From Planctomycetaceae bacterium (GTDB lineage: Bacteria > Planctomycetota > Planctomycetia > Pirellulales > UBA1268): a stretch of 6,215 nucleotides of DNA. Position 1 is the first letter of the stretch, and every line of letters begins with the position of its first letter. Of this stretch, positions 1-5,562 are shown one piece after another. The notes beneath the pieces were generated by a model that saw only the letters and a program-made list of their open reading frames with translations, did no database searches and was not told the origin of the DNA. The position numbers were made by a program, and so were the translations under genes. The stretch covers positions 1 to 6,215 of the forward strand of contig CANETO010000130.1 of NCBI GenBank assembly GCA_947440895.1, read 5' to 3'.

Positions 1-848
1 CCCTGGCCAAACGCTGCCGCCTGCTGATCGCCGGCGCAGCCCGTGATCGGGATCGGCGCTCCCAGCCAGGCGGCGTCGGTCACGCCGAAAGAACCGCTCG
101 ACGGCCGCACCTCCGGCAGGATCGCCCGCGGCACGCCGAACAGCCCGCAGAGTTCGTCGCTCCATTCGAGCCGATGAATGTCGAACAGCAGCGTGCGACT
201 GGCGTTGGTCACGTCGGTGGCATGCACGCGGCCGCCAGTGAGTCGCCAGATCAGGAACGTATCGACCGTGCCAAAGAGGATCTCGCCCGCCTCGCACCGC
301 GACCGCAGCCCCGGCAGCGTCTCCAAGAGGTGCATGATCTTGGTGGCTGAAAAGTAGGGATCGATGCGCAGGCCGGTGCGGCGGCTGACGGTGTCCTCGA
401 TGCCCTGCGCCCGCAGCCGCCCGCAGATGGCCGCGGAGACTCGGCTCTGCCAGACGATCGCCGGCGCCACAGGCTGCCCCGTGACGCGATCCCAGAGGAT
501 CGTTGTCTCACGCTGGTTGGTGACGCCGATGGCGGCCACCTGCTCTGGCGCCGTGCCGCTCGACGCCAAGACGCTTCGCGCACAGGCCAGCTGCGACCGC
601 CAGATGGCCTCCGGATCGTGCTCGACGATCGCCACCTCTTCGGTGTCACCATCCGCCGTGCCCTGCCCTCCACCGGAGCCTGTTTTGATGACCTCGCTGC
701 GGGTGATCTGGCTGCGGATGATCTGGGGAAACTCCTCCTGCGCCGTTGCCAACGGGACACCGCGACGGTCAAAGAGAATCGCACGGCTCGAGGTGGTGCC
801 CTGGTCGAGCGCGAGGAGAACGGTCTTGGTTGATCCCGATGCTGTCAT
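1..848 (-). CDS. glpK: Glycerol kinase, N-terminal part (3' end outside the window)
   Basis: ATP-dependent glycerol kinase of the FGGY carbohydrate kinase family, making sn-glycerol-3-phosphate in the cytoplasm. About 282 residues are visible; the E. coli enzyme has about 500, so the N-terminal ATPase domain and the start of the next domain are present. Motifs seen in order are ALDQGTTSSRAILFD (residues 13-27, phosphate loop), VEHDPEAIW (75-83), TNQRETTILWD (110-120), IVWQ (131-134), DPYFSATKI (163-171), GTVDTFLIW (193-201), TNASRTLLFDIH (214-225) and GDQQAAAFGQ (273-282, with the catalytic-type Asp). These match E. coli GlpK nearly residue for residue, including the Arg-Glu and Tyr positions used to bind glycerol. 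An unusual Gly-rich insertion lies at about residues 43-74. The ATG is fixed by AGGGAG six bases upstream and overlaps the glpD stop as ATGA. The family is certain; the insertion could affect regulation, which is inference. Confidence 0.96.
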   Translation of the reverse strand, partial: MTASGSTKTVLLALDQGTTSSRAILFDRRGVPLATAQEEFPQIIRSQITRSEVIKTGSGGGQGTADGDTEEVAIVEHDPEAIWRSQLACARSVLASSGTAPEQVAAIGVTNQRETTILWDRVTGQPVAPAIVWQSRVSAAICGRLRAQGIEDTVSRRTGLRIDPYFSATKIMHLLETLPGLRSRCEAGEILFGTVDTFLIWRLTGGRVHATDVTNASRTLLFDIHRLEWSDELCGLFGVPRAILPEVRPSSGSFGVTDAAWLGAPIPITGCAGDQQAAAFGQ

Positions 849-2635
849 CGTCGACTCCCTTGGCTGGTTCGGTCCTCGTTGTCTGCGCCGTCGCTCGACC
901 GTGGCACGATCCGGCCATACAGGTCTGCCAGCCGGGCCACGCAGGCGTCGACGGCCTCGGTCACCCGCTCCCGCGCCAGCCCACCGGCCATGGACAGCGA
1001 CTCCGCCACGTCCATGATCGCCTCGCGGCTGAGCCGGTCGTGAAACGACAGCATCAGCCGACGTTCGACGAGGTCGTCGAGCGTGGTGGCCCACTCCTCG
1101 CGGACGCAGAATCCCACGATCGCCGTCGGCAGACCAACCCCACGAATCAGGCCACTCGGTGACGCGGCGGGTGGCCCCGACGGCCGACCGCCCCCCTGCT
1201 GCCACACCGCTGGCGCCCGCGCCCCCAACAGCCCGACAACGCGGTCCGCAACCGCGGCGGCATCGTCCCGCGGCATGCCCGCCTGCTCAGCCAGTCGATG
1301 ACACTCAAGCATGGCCGCTACCCTCGAAGCCCCGTCGCAGTTCCCCGGCAGCGGCCGTTCCCGCGACGTGCCACGCACAGGCATCTCCAGCGTGCCGAGC
1401 ACCGTCGCCGCCGTCGTTTCGGCGAGGCTGCGGCAGGTGGTGAGCTTGCCGCCCACAATTGACCATAGCGGCCACGGCGACTCGTCGTGCCTGACGAGTA
1501 GATGGCGACGGGTGACGCCCGCCGGCAGATGCGGATCGCCGGCCATGTTCGGGAGCGGCCGCACGCCGCAGTAGTGCTGCTGCACGTTGTCGCGGCCGAC
1601 CGTAGCCGTCGGAAACAATCGGGCCACCGCCCCCAGCAGGTAGCCGATCTCCGCCTCATCGGTACGGGCGTCCGCCGGATCGCCGGTAAACGGAATGTCG
1701 GTGGTGCCCACGAGCACGAGGCTCGAGCCAAACGGCAGCACGAACATGGGTCGGCCATCGGCCGCCTCGGCATAGACGCCATGGTCGGCAAGCGCCGCCC
1801 GCAGGCTCGCGCTCCGCACCACCAGGTGGCTCCCTTTCGTGCCCCCGATCAGCCGACGACCGACGCCATCCGCACGACCGACACACAGGGAAGTAAGGGT
1901 GCGATCGACCCAGGCGCCGGTGGCATTGATGACCGCGTCGGGCCTGATCTCGATCGGGCCGCCACCGACGGGCGAACCGCTGATCGTCACCATCCCGTCG
2001 CGGCCGACCTGCACCTGCCGATGGGTGCAGACCTCGAACCGCGTGCCGGCAGCCGCCGCGATGCCGCGGGCATCGACGAGCAGTTCCACCGTGAAGCGTT
2101 CGGGAAAGAGCAGTTGCGCGTCGGCATAGAGGGCTGCCCGAGGGAAGGCTTTCGTGTCGATCCGCGGCATCCCGTCATCCCCCGCCCGCACCTGGCGGTG
2201 CCGCGGCCAGCCATCGCCTGCGGCCAACAGGTCGTAGAGGGTAAGCCCCACACCCACCGTCCAACTCCCACGCCCCCGCCGCCCCTGCCATGCGCGGGCC
2301 AATGACTCCCAGCCCGCGAGCCGGGCTGCGGCCGCCCACATGCCGCCCCACCGCCCCTCGACAGGAAGATAAAACGGCAGGGGCCGCACGAGATGGGCTG
2401 CCAGTTTCACGAGCCGGTTTCGTTCGACGAGGCTTTCGCGAACCAGCCCGATCTCGCCATATTCGAGATACCGCAGGCCGCCGTGAATGAGCCGTGTCGA
2501 CCAGGCTGTGGCACCGGTGGCAATATCGCCGTTATCGACGACGATCACACCCACACCTGAGAGCGCGAGCTCCCGGGCGACGGCGGCACCGTTGATTCCC
2601 GCCCCGAACACGACGATCGTTTTTTCAGCTGGCAT
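845..2635 (-). CDS. glpD: FAD-dependent glycerol-3-phosphate dehydrogenase
   Basis: Oxidises sn-glycerol-3-phosphate to dihydroxyacetone phosphate and passes electrons through FAD to membrane quinones. The 596 residues begin with a Rossmann FAD site (VVFGAGINGAAVARE, about 8-22), followed by the family signature RLIHGGLRYLEYGEIGLV (48-65), VINATGAWVD (235-244), GTKGSHLVV (265-273), VGTTDIPFTGDP (309-320), GVRPLPN (357-363) and GGKLTTCRSLAE (395-406). The C-terminal DAO_C-type helical domain includes VREEWATTLDDLVERR (511-526). E. coli GlpD has 501 residues; the extra length includes a Gly/Pro-rich stretch (about 480-495) and a polar tail. The usual Tyr of KLTTYR is Cys here. The ATG is the only start compatible with the Rossmann fold at the N-terminus; upstream there is only a weak GAGA. 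The gene precedes glpK and overlaps it by four bases, so the two form an operon. The call is secure for the family; the anaerobic GlpA type is less likely because no GlpB/GlpC partner is seen. Confidence 0.95.
   Translation of the reverse strand: MPAEKTIVVFGAGINGAAVARELALSGVGVIVVDNGDIATGATAWSTRLIHGGLRYLEYGEIGLVRESLVERNRLVKLAAHLVRPLPFYLPVEGRWGGMWAAAARLAGWESLARAWQGRRGRGSWTVGVGLTLYDLLAAGDGWPRHRQVRAGDDGMPRIDTKAFPRAALYADAQLLFPERFTVELLVDARGIAAAAGTRFEVCTHRQVQVGRDGMVTISGSPVGGGPIEIRPDAVINATGAWVDRTLTSLCVGRADGVGRRLIGGTKGSHLVVRSASLRAALADHGVYAEAADGRPMFVLPFGSSLVLVGTTDIPFTGDPADARTDEAEIGYLLGAVARLFPTATVGRDNVQQHYCGVRPLPNMAGDPHLPAGVTRRHLLVRHDESPWPLWSIVGGKLTTCRSLAETTAATVLGTLEMPVRGTSRERPLPGNCDGASRVAAMLECHRLAEQAGMPRDDAAAVADRVVGLLGARAPAVWQQGGGRPSGPPAASPSGLIRGVGLPTAIVGFCVREEWATTLDDLVERRLMLSFHDRLSREAIMDVAESLSMAGGLARERVTEAVDACVARLADLYGRIVPRSSDGADNEDRTSQGSRR
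855..860 (-). promoter_or_regulatory. Ribosome binding site of glpK
   Basis: On the minus strand AGGGAG lies six bases before the glpK ATG and inside the last codons of glpD. It supports the chosen start and suggests reinitiation or coupled translation after the glpD stop. Confidence 0.7.
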
Positions 2636-2649
2636 ATCTCTGTCGTCAC

Positions 2650-2666
2650 TACCGCTGCCGGCGGTA
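2650..2666. promoter_or_regulatory. Perfect inverted repeat in the divergent spacer (candidate operator)
   Basis: TACCGC (2650-2655) and GCGGTA (2661-2666) are perfect inverted copies around a five-base spacer. They lie 15 bases upstream of the glpD start and touch the first possible ATG of the divergent gene. Position and symmetry suit a dimeric regulator, for example a GlpR-like repressor, but no regulator gene is visible and no promoter boxes are clear. Confidence 0.35.
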
Positions 2667-3826
2667 TGCTCCGCGGCAACTCCCCACTGCTGTGTTTTGG
2701 AGCATCGCCCTTGTCACTGCCAGTATCGTCCCGCTGCGAGGCAGAGACTAACGCAGGATGTGCGTTCCCGTCTGCCCGGTCCAGGCCGCGACCCGGGTCC
2801 TTCAGGCTGGTCGCGATCGGCGCGGGAGTGCTCTGGACGCTGCAGTGGTGGCTTGTCGGGGGGCTGTGCCCGGCCGCCGCGGCAGATCTCACCACCCCCG
2901 TCACGGCGACGTGGAGCGGCATCGGACTGCGGCAGTGGGCCGAACGGATCAGCGAGACGGCGGGACTGCCGGTCCTCGTCGACCGCCGGCTCGACCCCGA
3001 CACGGTGATCCGTCTCGAGTGTCAGGGCGAACCGCTCCTCGCCGTGCTCACCCGCGTTGCCGTATTCGCCGGTGGCGAACTGGCCACGCTCGAGTCGTCG
3101 ATCCGGATCGTGCCGCCCGGCATGGCCGATCAGACCATCCGCGCCGAAGCGGCCCGCACCGCCCGAATCGCGTCGCTCCCGCCACGGCAGCGAGCAGTGG
3201 TCATGCACAAGGAGCCCTGGCAGTGGCCGGCCGGGGCCCGACCTCAGAATCTCCTCAGAGATGCCACTACCCAGGCCGGCATCAGCCTCGACGGGATCGA
3301 CGCCGTGCCGCACGATCACCTGCCAGCGGCTTCACTCCCCTCAATGACTCTGGCCGAGCGGCTCGATCTGCTGCTGGCTCCCTACGATCTCCGCGTTGAC
3401 TGGCGGGTCGCTCAGCCGGCCGCGGAGGGCGAAAATCCTCTCGCTCTCACGGGCCGGATCATCGCCATCGCTACCGAGCTACCGGCCACGACGTCCGCCA
3501 CGGCAGCGGCACAACCCACCGCTCCACCGCGCAGCAGCCGTCCCCGAGCCTCCCGGCAGAAGGCGGCGGTGGGTGACCAGACCTTCTCCCTGAAGGTCGC
3601 GGCTCCACTGGAGGAAGTGCTCGCGGCGATCGCCACGCGATTGGGGCTGAATCTCGACCTCGATCGTGACTCGCTCACCCGCAGCGGGATTGCCCCGGGA
3701 GAGATCGTACGGGCAAGTGTCATGGATGCGTCGCGTGATGAACTACTCCACGCCATCCTCGATCCGCTCGCCCTCACGTGGACGCTCACAGGCTCCACGC
3801 TACGCGTCTTCGCCCCCAGCAAGTAG
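2666..3826 (+). CDS. Exported protein with three STN/secretin-N-like modules
   Basis: No exact family is recognised. With the ATG at 2666 the protein has 386 residues. A hydrophobic segment at about 47-66 followed by LCPAAAA-D (67-74) looks like a signal peptide with an unusually long, Arg-rich n-region, so the mature part should be periplasmic or outer-membrane facing. It appears to hold three modules of the type helix, then 'Gly-Leu plus beta strand', then a second helix, then a closing beta strand: about 77-150 (LRQWAERISETAGLPVLVD ... SSIRIVP), 190-270 (PQNLLRDATTQAGISLD ... RIIAIA) and 306-384 (LEEVLAAIATRLGLNLDLD ... STLRVFAP). This pattern resembles the STN domain of secretins and TonB receptors. 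A Ser/Pro/Arg-rich linker (271-304) precedes the third module. No secretin barrel or TonB plug follows. An alternative TTG start at 2711 has GGAG eight bases upstream and would remove 15 residues; the end is certain. The domain call is pattern-based inference. Confidence 0.8.
   Translation: MLRGNSPLLCFGASPLSLPVSSRCEAETNAGCAFPSARSRPRPGSFRLVAIGAGVLWTLQWWLVGGLCPAAAADLTTPVTATWSGIGLRQWAERISETAGLPVLVDRRLDPDTVIRLECQGEPLLAVLTRVAVFAGGELATLESSIRIVPPGMADQTIRAEAARTARIASLPPRQRAVVMHKEPWQWPAGARPQNLLRDATTQAGISLDGIDAVPHDHLPAASLPSMTLAERLDLLLAPYDLRVDWRVAQPAAEGENPLALTGRIIAIATELPATTSATAAAQPTAPPRSSRPRASRQKAAVGDQTFSLKVAAPLEEVLAAIATRLGLNLDLDRDSLTRSGIAPGEIVRASVMDASRDELLHAILDPLALTWTLTGSTLRVFAPSK
2699..2702 (+). promoter_or_regulatory. 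Possible ribosome binding site for an alternative TTG start at 2711
   Basis: GGAG lies eight bases before an in-frame TTG at 2711. The ATG at 2666 has no comparable site and overlaps the inverted repeat at 2650-2666. This makes the TTG a credible true start of the STN-like protein. Confidence 0.35.
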
Positions 3827-3850
3827 ATCTGCGGCCGAGTTGCCCTGTGG

Positions 3851-3871
3851 CGACAAGATTCCATCTTGTCG
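3851..3871. terminator. Perfect 9-bp hairpin between convergent genes
   Basis: CGACAAGAT (3851-3859) and ATCTTGTCG (3863-3871) pair perfectly around the loop TCC. The hairpin lies 24 bases after the STN gene stop and 30 bases after the TPR gene stop, so it could end transcription in both directions. No T-run follows on either strand, so it is not a classic intrinsic terminator. A weaker hairpin (GCTCGG / CCGAAGC, 3881-3896, one bulge) lies beside it. It may instead be a copy of a dispersed intergenic palindrome. Confidence 0.5.
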
Positions 3872-3901
3872 ATGAACAACGCTCGGCGACCGAAGCCACC
3901 C

Positions 3902-5125
3902 TTACCGACTCCGCTGCTGTTGTTCCTGTCCGGCCAGCCGGCGGGCGGCCTCGAGATTGACCTTTGCCGGCTTGTCGTTGGGGCTGATACCCAGCGCCGT
4001 CTCGTAGGATTCGATCGCCTCCAGATAGCGGCCCTGGCGGGCCTGCGCCACACCGCGACTCGACCAGGCACGGACGTCCTTCGGCTTTTGGCGGATGGCC
4101 TGGTTGAAGTCGAACTCAGCCTTTCTGGGCTGGTCGGTGGCAAGGTACGCCAGCCCCCGATTCAGATAGGCGAGCATGCAGGTGCGGTCACGTCGGATCG
4201 CTGACGCATAGGCGTTGATCGCCTCCAGAGGCCGGTCGAGTTCGATGAGCGTCAGTCCCCGCCAGAGTTCCGGCCGCGGATCGTCATAGGCCATCCCCGC
4301 CGCCTCCTCGAAGTCCTCGAGGGCGATGCCGTAGAGGCCCAGATGAAACCAGGCGATGCCGCGTCTTAGATAGAGTTCCGGCTCCTCGGGATTGACCTCG
4401 ATTCCCTTCGTGCAGGCCTCCACCGACCCTCGATAATCCCCCAGCCTCCGCAGCACCACGCCCAGTGCCAAGTGGCCCATGGTCAGCATGGGATCGAGTT
4501 TCACCACCTCGCGAAGCATCTCGCGTGATTCGTCAAGCTTTCCCCGCCGCTCCAACTGCTCCGCCTCGATGAGCTTCTTTTCAGCTTCAGTCGGCTCGGG
4601 AGCGGGCTCGTCGAAGCCCAACATCCGGTCACGCTGCAGTCCGTCGGCGCCGCCCCGGGGCTCGGGCTGCCGGTCGCGAATCAACGAGCGGTCCTCGCGG
4701 GCGGGCGGGCGTCCGCGTGGGCCTGCGGGCGCCTCCGGCTCCGCGGTCTCCGGAAAAGGCACCGGCAGTCTGTCCCGGGGCTTGTCCGGCTTGGCCCTGG
4801 CCGCCGGACGCTGCGGTTCGAGAGCTGGCTTCGCTTCCGGTCCAGGCTTCGACTCCGGTCCAGGCTCCGACTCCGGTCCAGGCTCCGCTTTCGGTCCGCG
4901 CTCTGCATCCGGTCCAGCCTCTGCCTCCGGTTCCGGCCTCGGAGGTAGCGGTGCTTGAGCGGGCGATTTCCCGGTGCCAAACGGATTGAGTTCGTCGGCA
5001 AACGGATCGTCGGGCTGCAGCAACACCGCAACGGCCGGCGGGCACACGGCGGTGGCAGCCAGCATCACGGCAAGCGCGATGCCCAGCAGTCGACTGACAG
5101 CGGTCGTGGAGTACATGACGTTCAT
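3902..5125 (-). CDS. Exported TPR-repeat protein with a long Pro/Glu-rich linker
   Basis: A 407-residue protein with no enzymatic motif, probably a protein-binding scaffold in the periplasm or envelope. Residues 11-33 form a hydrophobic signal peptide ending PPAVA; there is no clear lipobox. Residues about 40-178 are low-complexity, rich in Pro, Glu, Ala and Arg, and include the hexapeptide repeat EPGPES/EPGPEA encoded by an 18-bp tandem repeat. From about 180 to 384 there are roughly six tetratricopeptide repeats, with typical residues in HLALGVVLRRLGDYRGSVEA (218-237), LYLRRGIAWFHLGLYGIALE (251-270), AYLNRGLAYLATDQPRKAEF (319-338) and AWSSRGVAQARQGRYLEAIE (353-372). The start is bounded by an in-frame TGA 15 bases upstream. 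ATG 5125 or ATG 5116 could be used, and neither has a good ribosome binding site. It lies 119 bases after the PHA-family gene on the same strand and converges on the STN-like gene. The partner and exact role are unknown. Confidence 0.88.
   Translation of the reverse strand: MNVMYSTTAVSRLLGIALAVMLAATAVCPPAVAVLLQPDDPFADELNPFGTGKSPAQAPLPPRPEPEAEAGPDAERGPKAEPGPESEPGPESKPGPEAKPALEPQRPAARAKPDKPRDRLPVPFPETAEPEAPAGPRGRPPAREDRSLIRDRQPEPRGGADGLQRDRMLGFDEPAPEPTEAEKKLIEAEQLERRGKLDESREMLREVVKLDPMLTMGHLALGVVLRRLGDYRGSVEACTKGIEVNPEEPELYLRRGIAWFHLGLYGIALEDFEEAAGMAYDDPRPELWRGLTLIELDRPLEAINAYASAIRRDRTCMLAYLNRGLAYLATDQPRKAEFDFNQAIRQKPKDVRAWSSRGVAQARQGRYLEAIESYETALGISPNDKPAKVNLEAARRLAGQEQQQRSR
4833..4940. repeat. 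18-bp tandem repeat, about six units, coding
   Basis: Units begin at 4833, 4851, 4869, 4887, 4905 and 4923. The units at 4851 and 4869 are identical (GACTCCGGTCCAGGCTCC); the outer ones diverge progressively but keep the CCGGT core or close to it. On the minus strand they encode the EPGPES-type hexapeptide in the linker of the TPR protein. The 18-bp period keeps the frame, so gain or loss of units would change only linker length. Confidence 0.85.
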
Positions 5126-5244
5126 CGTGTCGATCCGTCAATCGACGTTCGCAGGAACTTTTCCTGAAGCCTGCCTGCCGATCACCATCCATCGACCGGT
5201 TACACGCCCCAGGGCAAGAAAGCACCGGAGAGACTGCTTCAACG
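5126..5244. other. 119-bp spacer between the PHA-family and TPR genes
   Basis: No reading frame or RNA gene is seen here. It holds the two small inverted repeats at 5129-5146 and 5152-5166 described separately or above. There is no obvious T-rich terminator after the PHA-family gene and no clear promoter boxes, so it cannot be decided whether the TPR gene is cotranscribed. Confidence 0.5.
5129..5146 (-). promoter_or_regulatory. Inverted repeat just upstream of the TPR gene start
   Basis: GTCGAT and ATCGAC pair perfectly around six bases, ending three bases before the ATG at 5125 on the minus strand. In the mRNA it would fold over the region where a ribosome binding site should be. A second small hairpin (CAGGAA / TTCCTG, 5152-5166) lies upstream. 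A role in translation or as a protein site is possible but unproven. Confidence 0.3.
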
Positions 5245-5562
5245 CTACGCCTGCTGCGACCCGATCAACCCTCCCAGACGTTCCTGGATCCCTTCGCGGA
5301 TGCGGCCGGAAAATAGGGCCGCCATGCCCGGCACCTGCAGACCGACGACGAGTTCCTCAACCAGGATGTCGACCGTGCCGTCGAACTTCATGCCGCTGAC
5401 AGTCAGCAGGACACGCAGGCGGTCATCCCCCTCCCACGACGCCTCGATGTCGCCCACGGTGGCAGCATACTGCTCCCGCGCCGTTACCAGCGCCGTGTCG
5501 AGCCGGCGGCGGACCTCGTCCCGCTCAAGCGTGTGCGGCACCCGTACTTCGATCGATTTCAT
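5245..5562 (-). CDS. Polyhydroxyalkanoic acid system family protein (PHA_gran_rgn-like)
   Basis: A small soluble protein of 105 residues from the ATG, or 106 from a GTG one codon earlier. It opens with a short strand (KSIEVRVPHTL), then a long charged helix (DEVRRRLDTALVTAREQYAA), then strands with a conserved-looking core (LRVLLTVSGMKFDGTVDILVEE) and a C-terminal helix ending in FSGRIREGIQERLGGLI. Length and pattern fit the putative polyhydroxyalkanoic acid system family, whose members are often annotated near PHA granule genes; their biochemical role is poorly defined. No signal peptide or membrane segment is seen. AGGAG lies seven bases before the ATG, which is why I prefer it to the GTG. 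The ATG shares its A with the TGA stop of the upstream mfnB-like gene (TGATG), which implies coupled translation. No PHA synthase is visible nearby, so the PHA link rests only on family resemblance. Confidence 0.85.
   Translation of the reverse strand: MKSIEVRVPHTLERDEVRRRLDTALVTAREQYAATVGDIEASWEGDDRLRVLLTVSGMKFDGTVDILVEELVVGLQVPGMAALFSGRIREGIQERLGGLIGSQQA

Noticed and set aside
251..784. 177-codon open frame on the minus strand inside glpK
   Set aside because: It is a shifted frame of glpK with Arg/Ser-rich product; the glpK frame carries all conserved motifs.
364..1017. 217-codon open frame on the plus strand opposite glpK and the end of glpD
   Set aside because: It lies antisense to two genes with strong family motifs; its product is Arg/Pro/Ser-rich with no domain. 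It is expected from GC-rich codon use.
1502..2305. 267-codon open frame on the plus strand opposite glpD
   Set aside because: Antisense to well-conserved glpD sequence; composition is His/Arg/Pro-rich without motifs.
4833..4940. Possible CRISPR array
   Set aside because: Units are contiguous 18-bp tandem repeats with no spacers and are in frame within a coding sequence.
4479..4958. Ser/Gly-rich plus-strand frame opposite the TPR linker, with SGPGSDSGPG-type repeats
   Set aside because: The repeats are the antisense translation of the 18-bp tandem repeat; no start signal or domain supports a gene.
3902..5125. Lipoprotein signal in the TPR protein
   Set aside because: The only Cys in the signal region follows TAV, which does not fit a lipobox; a signal peptidase I site at AVA fits better.
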